Shown: positions 1 to 8,036, counted from the stretch's first letter. The stretch is DNA of 64,000 nucleotides from Mesorhizobium sp. M1D.F.Ca.ET.043.01.1.1 (GCF_003952385.1 NZ_CP034444.1:1922001-1986000), one strand, 5' to 3'. Numbers and translations are program-made. Notes: a model not told the origin generated them from the sequence alone.

Positions 1-601
1 CGATTATGTCGACCGCGGGCCGGACTCCAAAAGCGTCATCGAGTTCCTGATCGAGGCCAGGAAGCGCGACCCGCGCAACATCATGCTTGCCGGCAACCAC
101 GATATCGGCATGCTGGAATTTCTTGCCGAGCCCGACCCGGACGGCCTGTTCATGCGCTTTGGCGGGATCCAGACCGCGGCGTCATACGGGGTGAAGCTTT
201 CGACCGGCGGCAGCTGGTTCGGCAGGCCGGACGAGGCGCTGGCCCACGGACACGCGGCATTGGTCGACGCGGTGCCGCAAACCCATGTCGATTTCCTGAA
301 GTCGCTGTCCTTTTCAGTGTCCTTCGGCGACTTCTTCTTCTGTCATGCCGGCATCAGGCCCGGCATTCCGCTCGAAAGCCAGAGCCCGCTGGACCTGATC
401 TGGATCCGCGACGCGTTCCACGATCACCCGGGGCTCTATCCGAAAGTGATCGTGCATGGGCACACACCCGTGCCGGAAGCCGAGGTGATGGCCAACCGCG
501 TCAATGTCGACACACTCGCCTGGCAAGCGGGAACGCTGAGCGCGCTCGCCGTCAATGGCGGCGACAAGCGCATCCTGACCGTGCAAGGGAAAGCGCTTTA
601 G
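1..601 (+). CDS. PPP-type metallophosphoesterase (serine/threonine phosphatase-like), 5' end cut
   Basis: The reading frame is open from base 2, so the N-terminus lies outside the window. The visible part starts with DYVDRGPDS, then GNHD about 30 residues later, then HAGIRPG and VHGHTPV. These are the ordered metal-binding motifs of the calcineurin-like PPP phosphatase family, missing only the first GDxHG. The protein should hydrolyse phosphomonoesters with two active-site metals in the cytoplasm; the natural substrate (phosphoprotein or dinucleoside polyphosphate) cannot be read from sequence. It ends with TAG at 599-601. The next recognisable gene is on the opposite strand, so nothing visible ties it to an operon. 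The family call is firm and the substrate is open. Confidence 0.9.
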   Translation, partial: DYVDRGPDSKSVIEFLIEARKRDPRNIMLAGNHDIGMLEFLAEPDPDGLFMRFGGIQTAASYGVKLSTGGSWFGRPDEALAHGHAALVDAVPQTHVDFLKSLSFSVSFGDFFFCHAGIRPGIPLESQSPLDLIWIRDAFHDHPGLYPKVIVHGHTPVPEAEVMANRVNVDTLAWQAGTLSALAVNGGDKRILTVQGKAL

Positions 602-610
602 GCCGCGATC

Positions 611-630
611 CTTTTCCTGGATTGCTCTAG
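611..630 (+). repeat. Short fragment of the ~100-bp dispersed repeat
   Basis: These 20 bases match the conserved right end of the dispersed repeat seen at 7821-8036, 29903-30073 and elsewhere (TTTTCCTGGA then TTGCTCTAG). The CTAG at its end supplies the TAG stop codon of the small gene on the minus strand. Confidence 0.5.
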
Positions 631-767
631 TTGAGCGCGGCGGTGACGCCGTAGCCGTTGACGGCCCGGTGGTTGGTCGCTGCATCGGCGGCATAGATTC
701 CGAGGCCGCACAGAACGATGGCAGACAGCATGACAAAGGACAAAAGCGCTGCTTTCACGGACGTCAT
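627..767 (-). CDS. Small hypothetical membrane or exported peptide
   Basis: A 46-residue frame on the minus strand begins MTSVKAALL, runs through a hydrophobic stretch rich in V, L, I and A (about residues 6-24) and ends in a short polar tail, NGYGVTAALN. One basic residue precedes the hydrophobic stretch, so it looks like a signal peptide or a single membrane segment; AADAA could be a signal peptidase site. An in-frame ATG seven codons upstream (788) gives 53 residues; neither start has a strong ribosome-binding site. The stop codon lies inside a fragment of the dispersed repeat. I do not recognise the family. The hydrophobic pattern and third-position G/C argue that it is real, but only moderately. 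Confidence 0.45.
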   Translation of the reverse strand: MTSVKAALLSFVMLSAIVLCGLGIYAADAATNHRAVNGYGVTAALN

Positions 768-1053
768 CTCTGGTTGAGCTTTCTGCATCTGTGCACGAGG
801 CGGTTACCAATGCGTTGAAACGATAAAATGCGTCTCAATGTTTCGACGATTTCGCGCTTCTAGGCAGATTCTGTATCGCCGGTGTGTCGCCTGGATCACA
901 CAGAAGGTTCATCGCGGTTGCACGGACGATACAGGGCGGGCGCCTTCTAGAATGGCGCTCGGGTACAAGCCAAGGACGAAGCAGGTTTTCCCCAGGCGGA
1001 ACCGCCGTCGCGTGCCAATTATGTCACGCTTGGTGCGGCGGTCTGCAAGATGA

Positions 1054-1752
1054 TCAGATCGTCGCCACCCAGGCGCGCGCAATCGCCAGGCCGGCGGCGT
1101 CGGCTTCCTGCCCGTTGCGCGCCGCCTCGTCGTCGAGCCTGCCGGCCCAGTCGGGGTGGCGGTCGGCGATCAGCGACGCGAAGGAGGTGCTCCAGTCGCG
1201 CACCATTGGGCGATCCGCCTCGAAATGGAACTGGAAGCCATAGACGGCGCGGCCGATGCGAAAGGCCTGGTTCGCCGCGACATCGTTGCTGGCAAGCCGC
1301 ACGGCCTCCTCGGGCAGGTCGAACGTGTCGTCATGCCACTGGAAGATCGGGAAGCTTTCCGGCAATGCGCCAAGCACCGGATCGGCCTTGGCCGCCGTCG
1401 TCAGCGACACGCCGCGCCAGCCGAATTCAACGGCACCGCCGATGTGGTTCTCGGCGCCGAAGGCGCGGGCGAGAAGCTGGCCGCCAAGACAGATGCCGAG
1501 CACCGAGCGGTCCTTGCCGGCGAAATCGCGCGTCAGCTCGAGCAAGGCGGGAAAGTAGGGATAGTCGTCGTCGGCCAGCGCATTCTGACCGCCGCCCAGC
1601 ACCACCATGGCATCGTGACCATTTGCGTCCTGCGGCAGCGGGTCGCCCTGGTAGGGGCGGCGCAGGTCGAGCTCGGCGCCTGCCTCCGCAAGAGCGGCGC
1701 CGATCTGGCCGAGGCCGGTGTTGTCGTAGTTCTGGACCACCAGCACCCGCAT
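1054..1752 (-). CDS. Class I glutamine amidotransferase-like protein
   Basis: The 232-residue protein has the GATase1 fold signature. GICLGGQ at about residues 87-93 is the nucleophile elbow with the catalytic Cys, and FQFHFE at about 173-178 supplies the His-Glu pair. It is a free-standing domain without a synthetase partner, as in the GuaA-like stand-alone family of proteobacteria, often annotated as type 1 glutamine amidotransferase. It probably hydrolyses glutamine or a gamma-glutamyl compound in the cytoplasm. It is transcribed towards the left, divergent from the gene at 1838, with about 85 bp between them for both promoters. The catalytic triad looks intact; the substrate is not known. 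Confidence 0.88.
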   Translation of the reverse strand: MRVLVVQNYDNTGLGQIGAALAEAGAELDLRRPYQGDPLPQDANGHDAMVVLGGGQNALADDDYPYFPALLELTRDFAGKDRSVLGICLGGQLLARAFGAENHIGGAVEFGWRGVSLTTAAKADPVLGALPESFPIFQWHDDTFDLPEEAVRLASNDVAANQAFRIGRAVYGFQFHFEADRPMVRDWSTSFASLIADRHPDWAGRLDDEAARNGQEADAAGLAIARAWVATI

Positions 1753-1837
1753 GGGAAAATCCTGCTGACATGAAAATGCTGGGGAGCGATATCATGGCGC
1801 CTTCGTTTCAGCCAAGATGCGTGCCGGGGAGAAAGCT

Positions 1838-2500
1838 ATGCCACTGCAGAACCGGGTCGATCCGTTCGGTGCCATCCATGCCACGCCGGAGCGCGGCCTG
1901 TTCACCGGCAATCGCGGCATCATCCACGACCCCGAGACGAAAACGCTTTTGAAGAAGCGCTGGGCCCTGCCGGCCTGGATCATCTGCACGTGCCAGTTCC
2001 GTGGTGTGCGGCGCGAGCCGATGGGCCGCAACCGGCCAAGTGATGACGAACCGGGGGGTAAGGCGGGCTGGACCGAACTGTTCTTCCTCGACGAGGTGAC
2101 GGCGCTCGCCGCTGGCCACCGGCCCTGCTTCTTCTGCCGGCGCGAGCGGGCCGCCGATTTCGTGCGCCGCTTCGGCGAGGCCTTCGGCGTTGCCGAACCG
2201 CGCGCGCCGATGGTCGACAAACGGCTGCACAAGGAGCGGTTGGGCTCGGGCGGCCGGCCACCGACGGTCGAGCCGGACGTGCTTTCCGCCCTGCCTGATG
2301 GGTCCATGGTCGCGGATGGCGGCACCGTCTATGCCTTGCGTGGCGGCAAGGCGCTGCGCTGGTCGTTCGCGGGCTATGGCACTCCGACGGAATTCGATGA
2401 GCTAGCGGGTCGGCCACTTCGCCTGACCACGCCGGCGACCACCATCTCGGTGCTGCGGCAAGGCTACGTGCCGGCGTGGCATCCTTCCGCCGAGGCTTGA
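1838..2500 (+). CDS. Conserved hypothetical protein with a CxxC motif
   Basis: The protein is 220 residues. I start it at 1838 ([11 protein letters not shown]) because GGGGAGAAAG lies just upstream as a good Shine-Dalgarno sequence; an ATG seven codons earlier has none. The N-terminal half has [18 protein letters not shown] and a TELFFLDE stretch, followed by [12 protein letters not shown], a short Cys-rich element that could bind metal. It resembles a widely distributed proteobacterial family of unknown function that shares the LFFLDE and HRPCxxCRR motifs. No signal peptide or membrane segment is visible. It ends 31 bp before rsmE on the same strand and may be co-transcribed with it. No function is proposed. 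Confidence 0.8.
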   Translation: MPLQNRVDPFGAIHATPERGLFTGNRGIIHDPETKTLLKKRWALPAWIICTCQFRGVRREPMGRNRPSDDEPGGKAGWTELFFLDEVTALAAGHRPCFFCRRERAADFVRRFGEAFGVAEPRAPMVDKRLHKERLGSGGRPPTVEPDVLSALPDGSMVADGGTVYALRGGKALRWSFAGYGTPTEFDELAGRPLRLTTPATTISVLRQGYVPAWHPSAEA

Positions 2501-2531
2501 CGGCACAGGTCGCGTCGCCCATTGCTCGGCC

Positions 2532-3266
2532 ATGCGCGCCAATTACAAGATGCAGCGGCTGTTCGTGCCGGACGATCTCGAACCGGGCCTCGAATTCGAC
2601 GCCGGACAACAGCAGAGCCACTATCTCGCGCATGTGCTGCGGCTCGGCGAAGGCGCCGAGGTTCTTCTTTTCAACGGCCGCGACGGCGAATGGTCGGCGG
2701 CAATCGCCGCCAAATCCAAGAAGGCGGTGCGGCTCAAGGTGCTCTCCCTGCAGCGGCCGCAGCCGCCGCTGCCCGATCTCGTCTACTGCTTCGCGCCACT
2801 GAAGCAAGGCCGGCTCGACTATCTGGTGCAGAAGGCGGTGGAGATGGGCGCAGGCGTGTTGCAGCCGGTGATCACCCAGCATACGCAAGTGGCGAAGCCC
2901 GGCATCGATCGGCTGCGCGCCAATGTCGTCGAGGCGGCCGAGCAATGCGGCATCCTGGCGGTGCCAGACGTGCGCGAGGCGGAGAAGCTGGCGCGGCTGC
3001 TCGGCGGCTGGGACAAGGAACGGCGGCTGATCTTCTGCGACGAGGATGCCTCGACCAACAATCCGCTGACGGCCTTGCAGGCGGTGCGGGAGAAAAAACT
3101 CGCGCTGCTGGTCGGGCCGGAGGGCGGATTTTCCGACGACGAGCGCAGGATGCTGCGGGCGCTACCTTTCGTCACCGCCATCCCGCTTGGCCCCCGCATC
3201 CTGCGCGCCGATACGGCGGCGGTGGCGGCGCTTGCCGTGATGCAGGCGACGATCGGCGATTGGTGA
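2532..3266 (+). CDS. rsmE: 16S rRNA (uracil-1498-N3)-methyltransferase RsmE
   Basis: This 244-residue SPOUT-class enzyme methylates N3 of U1498 in 16S rRNA using S-adenosylmethionine. The N-terminal PUA-like part begins [12 protein letters not shown], a start typical of rhizobial RsmE. The C-terminal knot motifs are [13 protein letters not shown] (about residues 192-204) and [11 protein letters not shown] (about 219-229), both diagnostic. The length is normal for the family. It follows the gene at 1838 closely. In many alphaproteobacteria rsmE lies immediately upstream of gshA, and here gshA starts about 210 bp downstream on the same strand, which supports orthology. A second in-frame ATG at 2550 is possible but less likely. 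Confidence 0.95.
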   Translation: MRANYKMQRLFVPDDLEPGLEFDAGQQQSHYLAHVLRLGEGAEVLLFNGRDGEWSAAIAAKSKKAVRLKVLSLQRPQPPLPDLVYCFAPLKQGRLDYLVQKAVEMGAGVLQPVITQHTQVAKPGIDRLRANVVEAAEQCGILAVPDVREAEKLARLLGGWDKERRLIFCDEDASTNNPLTALQAVREKKLALLVGPEGGFSDDERRMLRALPFVTAIPLGPRILRADTAAVAALAVMQATIGDW

Positions 3267-3277
3267 TCAAATCCAGT

Positions 3278-3299
3278 TGAGCCGTGGCTCAGGATTTTT
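3278..3299 (+). terminator. Possible weak terminator after rsmE
   Basis: TGAGCC and GGCTCA form a short perfect stem that is followed by a run of five T. The loop is only two bases, so the real stem would be five pairs or fewer. The position, just after the rsmE stop codon, is right, but the structure is weak. Confidence 0.3.
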
Positions 3300-3357
3300 C
3301 GCTTGATCGGCTACTGACATTTCGTCCATCTAGCGCCCGGCGGTCGTCCGACCGCCT

Positions 3358-3460
3358 ACAGCGCCGCGCGTCCTTTTTCGGACGCGCAAAGGACGTTGTA
3401 GCACTTTGATTTGGCGTATGATCCTTTCCGAAAATCGAAGGCGATTTTCGGAGTCATGCG
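3358..3460 (+). repeat. Rhizobial palindromic intergenic element upstream of gshA
   Basis: The element holds two clean hairpins: GCGCGTCC at 3366-3373 with GGACGCGC at 3380-3387 (loop TTTTTC), and a ten-pair stem at 3428-3437 with 3442-3451 (loop AAGG). The bases between them (AAAGGACG, TGTAGCACTTTGA) match, from memory, a repeat found many times between genes in Mesorhizobium and other rhizobia. It ends 15 bp before gshA and so must form part of the gshA leader if transcription starts upstream. Confidence 0.65.
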
Positions 3461-3475
3461 GCGGGAGGGCTCATC

Positions 3476-4849
3476 ATGGCGCGCGACACAACCGATATTC
3501 AGCCCATTGAAGGCATCGACGAACTCGTCGGCTATCTCGTCGCGGGCAACAAGCCGCGCGATAAATGGCGCATCGGCACCGAGCACGAGAAATTCCCCTT
3601 CTATGTCGACGGCAACGCGCCGGTGCCCTATGGCGGCGAGCGCGGCATCCGCGCCATCCTCGAAGGCATGCAGCAAAAGCTCGGCTGGGATCCGATCATG
3701 GATGCCGGCCGCATCATCGGCCTGGTCGAGCCGACCGGCCAGGGCGCGATCTCGCTGGAGCCGGGCGGACAGTTCGAGCTCTCCGGCGCGCCGCTGGAAT
3801 CCATCCACCAGACTTGCCGCGAGGGCAACGCGCATCTGGCACAGGTGCGCGAGATCGCCGAGCCGCTCGGCATCCGCTTCCTCGGCCTCGGCGGCAGCCC
3901 GAAATGGTCGCTGGCCGAAACGCCGAAAATGCCGAAGTCGCGCTACGAGATCATGACGCGCTACATGCCGAAGGTCGGATCGAAGGGCCTCGACATGATG
4001 TACCGCACCTGCACGATCCAGGTGAATCTCGACTTCGAGAGCGAGACCGACATGCGCCGCAAGATGCAGGTGTCGCTGAAGCTGCAGCCGCTGTCGACGG
4101 CGCTGTTCGCCAATTCGCCCTTCACCGAGAGCCATCCGAACGGGCTGCAAAGCTGGCGCGGCGACATCTGGCGCGATACCGACAACCAGCGTTCCGGCAT
4201 GCTGGAACTCTGCTTCGCGCCGGATTTCGGCTTTGCCGACTATGTCGAATGGGCGCTCGACGTGCCGATGTATTTCGTCATCCGCGACGGGCAGTATCAC
4301 GACATGACGCGCCACACCTTCCGCCAGTTCATGGCGGGCGCCGCCCGCAACGAGGTTCCCGACGGGCTGCCGACAATGGGCGACTGGGCCAACCACCTGT
4401 CGACGCTGTTCCCCGATGTGCGGCTGAAGCGCTTCCTTGAGATGCGCGGCGCCGACGGCGGACCGTGGCGGCGCATCTGCGCGCTGCCGGCCTTCTGGGT
4501 CGGACTGCTCTATGACGAGCAGGCGCTGGACGCCATCGAGGCGCTGACCTCGAGCTGGACCTACCAGGAGGCGCTGGCGATGCGCAGCGCCGTTCCGGAG
4601 CAAGGCATTGCCGCGCCGTTCCGCAACACGACCTTGCGCGACGTCGCCCGCGACGTGCTCGCCATCTCGCGCATGGGCCTGAAGAACCGCGCCAAGAAGA
4701 ACCGCGACGGCTATGACGAGACTTCGTTCCTGAACACGCTGGACGAGGTCGTGGCGCGCGGCACCACCAGCGCCGAGGAGATGCTGTCGGCCTACCACAC
4801 GCGCTGGGGCGGCTCGATCGAGCCGGTTTTCATGGAATATGCCTACTAA
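3476..4849 (+). CDS. gshA: Glutamate-cysteine ligase
   Basis: The enzyme joins L-glutamate and L-cysteine through the gamma carboxyl with ATP, the first and committed step of glutathione synthesis in the cytoplasm. The protein is 457 residues, the usual size of the alphaproteobacterial and plant-type enzyme and shorter than the E. coli type. RIGTEHEKFPF at about residues 31-41 is the characteristic N-terminal nucleotide and glutamate site, and the C-terminal HTRWGGSIEPVF stretch is also conserved. The start is supported by GGGAGGG eight bases upstream of ATG. No gshB is in the window. A long open frame on the opposite strand here is only a mirror of this gene. Confidence 0.94.
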   Translation: MARDTTDIQPIEGIDELVGYLVAGNKPRDKWRIGTEHEKFPFYVDGNAPVPYGGERGIRAILEGMQQKLGWDPIMDAGRIIGLVEPTGQGAISLEPGGQFELSGAPLESIHQTCREGNAHLAQVREIAEPLGIRFLGLGGSPKWSLAETPKMPKSRYEIMTRYMPKVGSKGLDMMYRTCTIQVNLDFESETDMRRKMQVSLKLQPLSTALFANSPFTESHPNGLQSWRGDIWRDTDNQRSGMLELCFAPDFGFADYVEWALDVPMYFVIRDGQYHDMTRHTFRQFMAGAARNEVPDGLPTMGDWANHLSTLFPDVRLKRFLEMRGADGGPWRRICALPAFWVGLLYDEQALDAIEALTSSWTYQEALAMRSAVPEQGIAAPFRNTTLRDVARDVLAISRMGLKNRAKKNRDGYDETSFLNTLDEVVARGTTSAEEMLSAYHTRWGGSIEPVFMEYAY

Positions 4850-4950
4850 CCGGCCAGTTTCCGCCTGACGGCGCGCGGCGAAAGCCGCTTCAATCAGGAA
4901 TGGAAACGAATTAGGCTTCTTCCACGAGGATGTTCCCGGAGGAGACGCCC

Positions 4951-5940
4951 ATGCCTTCCTTGTTCGACATATTCGCCCAAGCCCAGAACGGCGCCGGCAT
5001 GCAGGCGCTGGCCCAGCAGTTCGGGCTTTCGATGCAGCAGACCCAGGCCGCGGTGCAGGCGCTGCTGCCGGCCTTCTCACAGGGGCTTCAGCGCAACACG
5101 GCGGACCCCTATGGGATGGGCGCCTTCATGACGGCGATGGCGAGCGGCCAGCATGCCAAATATTTCGAGGACGCGACCCGGGCCTTCTCGCCGCAAGGCA
5201 TTGATGAAGGCAACGGCATTCTCGGTCACCTGTTCGGCTCGAAGGACCTGTCGCGCGCCGTGGCCGCCCAGGCCGCGCAGGCGACCGGCCTCAGCCAGCA
5301 GGTGCTGCAGCAGATGCTGCCGGCCATGGCCTCGATGATGATGGGCGGGCTGTTCAAACAAACCAACAACCAGATGCAGGCCGCTGGCGGCTTCGGCGGC
5401 GGCAATCCACTCGGCGAGATCATCGAGGAAATGATGCGGCAGGCCGGAGGCGGCGCGCAAGCGCCGCAACCGGCACCCAGTCCCTATGGCGACAACCCGC
5501 TCGGCAAGGTCCTGCAGGACATGTTCGGCGGCGGCGCGCAACAGCCGCAAAGCCAGCCGCAGCAGGCGCCGAACCCCTACGGTGACAATCCGCTCGGCAA
5601 GGTCCTGCAGGACATGTTCGGCGGCGGCGCGCAACAGCCGCAAAGCCAGCCGCAGCAGGCGCCGAACCCCTACGGTGACAATCCGCTCGGCAAGATGTTC
5701 GAAGAAATGCTGCGCCAGGGCGGTGGCGGATTTGGCTTGCCGGGCGGGCAGCCGGCGCCGCAGCAGCCGCAGCAGAGCCAGTCGCCGCAGCCGCAAACCA
5801 ACCCGAGCGGCCGGCCGCGGAACCCGTTCGACGATATTTTCGGCAGGATGTTCGAGACCGGCGCGCAGCAGCGTGACGAGTACCAGAAGGGAATGGAGAG
5901 CATCTTCGACCAGTTCAAACGCGGCATGGGCCGGCGGTAG
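4951..5940 (+). CDS. DUF937 protein with tandem Gln/Pro-rich repeats
   Basis: The protein is 329 residues, starting MPSLFDIFAQAQNG after a GGAGGAG ribosome-binding site; an upstream in-frame ATG lacks one. Residues 1 to about 140 match the DUF937 domain (GMQALAQQFGLS, AFMTAMASGQ, GHLFGSKD, QQMLPAMASMMMGGLF), a mostly helical domain of unknown function found in proteobacteria. Residues 179-250 are a tandem array with a 31-residue unit, YGDNPLGKVLQDMFGGG followed by a Q/P-rich spacer; the third copy is partial and ends in KMFEEMLRQ. The tail (NPFDDIFGRMFETG) echoes the same amphipathic helix. The design suggests a disordered scaffold carrying repeated short helices. No signal peptide is visible. 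Confidence 0.85.
   Translation: MPSLFDIFAQAQNGAGMQALAQQFGLSMQQTQAAVQALLPAFSQGLQRNTADPYGMGAFMTAMASGQHAKYFEDATRAFSPQGIDEGNGILGHLFGSKDLSRAVAAQAAQATGLSQQVLQQMLPAMASMMMGGLFKQTNNQMQAAGGFGGGNPLGEIIEEMMRQAGGGAQAPQPAPSPYGDNPLGKVLQDMFGGGAQQPQSQPQQAPNPYGDNPLGKVLQDMFGGGAQQPQSQPQQAPNPYGDNPLGKMFEEMLRQGGGGFGLPGGQPAPQQPQQSQSPQPQTNPSGRPRNPFDDIFGRMFETGAQQRDEYQKGMESIFDQFKRGMGRR
5485..5700 (+). repeat. 93-bp tandem repeat inside the DUF937 gene
   Basis: Two full units, 5485-5577 and 5578-5670, differ at only three bases, all in the first dozen positions. A partial third unit follows from 5671. The unit is 31 codons, so copy number can change without breaking the frame. The near identity implies a recent duplication or ongoing homogenisation. 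Confidence 0.9.
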
Positions 5941-5968
5941 CTTTCGCGCGGCCCAGGGTGTGTCGAGA

Positions 5969-6147
5969 TTCAGGTCAGGCCGAGCCGAAAATGCTGATTT
6001 CCGAGAACCGGCCTACGCCGGCCGTAGCCTTCATAGAGCGAAGAGACTTATGGGGCTTCGGCCGGCAAGGCCGGAGCGGAGCGTACTTGAAGTACGTGAG
6101 CACCGGAAGCGCAGGAAGCCGCCATTTGCAGGCCGGCATCACCTGAA
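5969..6147. repeat. RIME-like palindromic element with short terminal inverted repeats
   Basis: The element starts TTCAGGT (5969-5975) and ends ACCTGAA (6141-6147), a perfect seven-base inverted pair. Just inside are GGCC..GCC and GGC..GGCC, and the centre holds GAGCGTACTTGAAGTACG followed by TGAGCACCGG, a self-complementary core. From memory this resembles the RIME-type intergenic mosaic elements of rhizobia. It contains no credible coding frame and fills most of the space between the DUF937 gene and the DUF1127 terminator. Confidence 0.5.
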
Positions 6148-6159
6148 TGGCGACGTGCC

Positions 6160-6192
6160 AAAAAATGCCCGGTCCTGGAGGGGTACCGGGCA
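6160..6192 (-). terminator. Intrinsic terminator of the DUF1127 gene
   Basis: TGCCCGGT (6166-6173) and ACCGGGCA (6185-6192) form a perfect eight-pair stem with an 11-base loop. On the minus strand the stem is followed at once by six T (A run 6160-6165). It lies about 115 bp past the stop codon of the minus-strand DUF1127 gene, the only gene reading towards it. Confidence 0.65.
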
Positions 6193-6307
6193 ATGTGCAG
6201 GCAGGCCGGCGGGGAACCGGCAGGGAGTGTGGGAGCCTGCATGAAGCTTGGTCGCGCCGGACCCCGAAAAGGTTCAGGGGCGGCCCAAAATGCAGTCGGG
6301 CAGCCGA

Positions 6308-6598
6308 TCAGGCCACCTTGCGAGCGAGGTCCTCGATCGTGTCGGCGCGGTCGCTGGCGATGGCGCGCAGCTTGGCCGTCGGATCGCGGCCGAAAGGAAC
6401 GGCGACAGCGACATGAAGGTCGGCGCGGGTCAGGCCGATGTCGGCAAGCTCGGCATCCGACATCTCGCCAAGGCGATAGAAGGCCCGGCGGTTTTTCCAG
6501 GCGCGAAAGGTGTTGGCGACCGCATTGAGCACGCGCGTCGCAACGGCCGGACGCGTGGTGATGCGCGGGGTCTGGGAGGCGAATTCGATCGTGGTCAT
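6308..6598 (-). CDS. DUF1127 (YjiS-like) small protein
   Basis: The protein is 96 residues, started at MTTIEFASQTPR because AGGAGA lies eight bases upstream; the longer upstream frame has no such signal. The C-terminal half holds the DUF1127 core, FRAWKNRRAFYRLGEM then SDAELADIGLTRADL, an Arg-rich helix followed by a short acidic helix. In Agrobacterium and Brucella very small DUF1127 proteins are linked to RNA turnover and to metabolite and stress responses, and are activated by the LysR regulator VtlR/LsrB. Here a LysR gene is divergent and separated by 238 bp. The long C-terminal extension (VAVPFGRDPTAKLRAIAS) is more than the minimal family needs. A good terminator lies downstream. Confidence 0.85.
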   Translation of the reverse strand: MTTIEFASQTPRITTRPAVATRVLNAVANTFRAWKNRRAFYRLGEMSDAELADIGLTRADLHVAVAVPFGRDPTAKLRAIASDRADTIEDLARKVA

Positions 6599-6691
6599 GT
6601 CAGTCTCTCCTTCACGAGTCGAGCGGACGAAACCAGTCAGCCGGCGCCTTGGGAGAAAGCGCCGTTGCGGTCTCGATACACTTAAAGTGAC

Positions 6692-6736
6692 GCATGTCGC
6701 TGCCCCAAAACCGGGGACCACTTTTGGGCGACATGC
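6692..6736. repeat. Rhizobial palindromic repeat (GCATGTCG family)
   Basis: GCATGTCG (6692-6699) pairs with CGACATGC (6729-6736), and inside CCCAAAA (6704-6710) pairs with TTTTGGG (6722-6728). From memory this is another very common rhizobial intergenic palindrome. It sits in the shared upstream region of the DUF1127 and LysR genes, so it may lie in one of their leaders. Confidence 0.6.
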
Positions 6737-6739
6737 GGT

Positions 6740-6836
6740 GCCTTCATGTGGACGAAGGCAATTTGCCACTGCACGATTGATTAATCCAACGAATGTTTCT
6801 AATCTTTAGCATCAACATCAATGATGGATTGGACCG
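6740..6836. promoter_or_regulatory. Divergent control region of the LysR and DUF1127 genes
   Basis: This stretch is visibly A/T-richer than its surroundings. It holds a perfect eight-base palindrome GATTAATC (6779-6786) close to the LysR start, the kind of dyad that LysR proteins use for autoregulation. No unambiguous -35/-10 pair could be fixed by eye. Confidence 0.3.
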
Positions 6837-7793
6837 ATGAAAGCGCCGCTCGATCTCGATCAGTTGCAGACCTTCATCTCGATCGCCGATACGGGAAGCT
6901 TCACCCGCGCCGCGGAGGAGGTGCACCGGACACAGTCGGCGGTGTCGATGCAGATGCGCCGGCTGGAGGAGCGGATCGGCAAGCCGCTGTTCGAAAAGGA
7001 CGGCCGCACCAACAAGCTGACCGAGGAAGGCGACAGGCTGCTGTCCTACGCGAGACGACTGATCTACCTCAATCGTGAGACCTTGGCCGCCTTCGACGAC
7101 CAGCGGCTCGAAGGCACGATCCGCATCGGCACGCCGGACGACTATGCCGACCGTTTCCTGCCCGAGATCATGGCGCGCTTCTCGCGTTCCAACCCGCGCG
7201 TCGAGCTGACCGTAGTCTGCGAACCGACGCCGGGGCTGGTCGAGCACATCAAGCGCGGCAATCTCGACCTCGCGCTGGTGACGCACAACGATACGCGCGG
7301 CCAGTCGGAAGTGGTGCGGCGCGAGCCGCTTCTGTGGGTTACCTCGGCCAACCACGCCACGCATGAGCAGGAGATCCTGCCGATGGCGTTCGGCCGGCCG
7401 AACTGCATCTGGCGACGCGCGGCCGTCGACGTGCTCGACCGGCAGAACCGCGAATATCGCGTGCTGTTCTCCAGCTTCTCGGCCACGGTGATCACGGCAG
7501 CCGTGCTTTCCGGCCTCGCCATCTCGGTGCTGCCGGAATGCGCGCTCAGGCCCGGCATGCGCGTGCTCGGCGAGGCCGACGGGTTCGATGCGCTACCGGA
7601 TTGCCGCATCGGCATCATGCGCGGCCAGACCTCGCAACCGGAGATCGTCGACGCGCTGGCCAGGCACATCGCGGAGAGCCTGGACAACATTTCCGTGCCG
7701 GTCGGCGAGGAGACGGGAAGCTTCGACTTCGCCGCGCTTGCCTTCGCCAAGATGAAGCGGACCAAGGCAAACCAGATCCTGCCTGGCTGGTGA
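6837..7793 (+). CDS. LysR-family transcriptional regulator (VtlR/LsrB-like candidate)
   Basis: The protein is 318 residues. The N-terminal winged helix-turn-helix (about residues 5-64) reads LDQLQTFISIADTGSFTRAA and then QSAVSMQMRRLEERIGKPLF, a textbook LysR DNA-binding domain. A two-lobed effector domain follows from about residue 90 (GTIRIGTPDDYADRFLP). It is divergent from a DUF1127 gene. In Brucella and Agrobacterium the LysR protein VtlR directly activates DUF1127 genes and an AbcR small RNA, and the N-terminal LDLDQLQTF wording resembles that group as I remember it. Typical lsrB lies beside a thioredoxin reductase gene, absent here, so this could be a paralogue. The family call is certain; the subgroup is an inference. 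Confidence 0.92.
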   Translation: MKAPLDLDQLQTFISIADTGSFTRAAEEVHRTQSAVSMQMRRLEERIGKPLFEKDGRTNKLTEEGDRLLSYARRLIYLNRETLAAFDDQRLEGTIRIGTPDDYADRFLPEIMARFSRSNPRVELTVVCEPTPGLVEHIKRGNLDLALVTHNDTRGQSEVVRREPLLWVTSANHATHEQEILPMAFGRPNCIWRRAAVDVLDRQNREYRVLFSSFSATVITAAVLSGLAISVLPECALRPGMRVLGEADGFDALPDCRIGIMRGQTSQPEIVDALARHIAESLDNISVPVGEETGSFDFAALAFAKMKRTKANQILPGW

Positions 7794-7820
7794 TCCTTGG
7801 GGCCTTGTTCGATCGCGCTC

Positions 7821-7935
7821 GAGCAGGTCATCGTCTCACGGAAACGCTGACCTGCTCTGACACTTGTTTTTCTCGCAATTCCGCAGCGAAGGCGCCGAGC
7901 CTAACCGTTGCACACTTTTCCTGGATTTGTTCTAG
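7821..7935 (+). repeat. Dispersed ~100-bp repeat, diverged copy
   Basis: GAGCAGGTCA (7821) and TGACCTGCTC form a ten-pair stem around a TCACGGAAACG core. This is followed by CTTGTTTTTCTCGCAATTCC and, at the right end, CACACTTTTCCTGGATTTG then TTCTAG. It is the most diverged of the long copies and abuts the next one. Confidence 0.75.
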
Positions 7936-8036
7936 CGCGTTTCACCGTTTCACGGAAACGGCGAAACGCCCTATCTCCTTGTTTTTACGCAATTCCAGAC
8001 GGAAAATCGCTCACACTTTTCCTGGAATTGCTCTAG
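7936..8036 (+). repeat. Dispersed ~100-bp repeat, full copy
   Basis: It begins with a nested palindrome: GCGTTTC pairs with GAAACGC, and inside CCGTTTC pairs with GAAACGG around ACG. Then come CTATCTCCTTGTTTTTACGC, AATTCCAGACGG and the right end CACACTTTTCCTGGAATTGC with TCTAG. The final CTAG contains the stop codon of the GGDEF-EAL gene on the minus strand. Confidence 0.85.

Noticed and set aside
3356..5080. 574-codon frame on the minus strand opposite gshA
   Set aside because: It mirrors the strongly supported gshA gene, has low-complexity Arg/Ala/His-rich translation and no family resemblance. It is an artefact of G/C-rich third positions.
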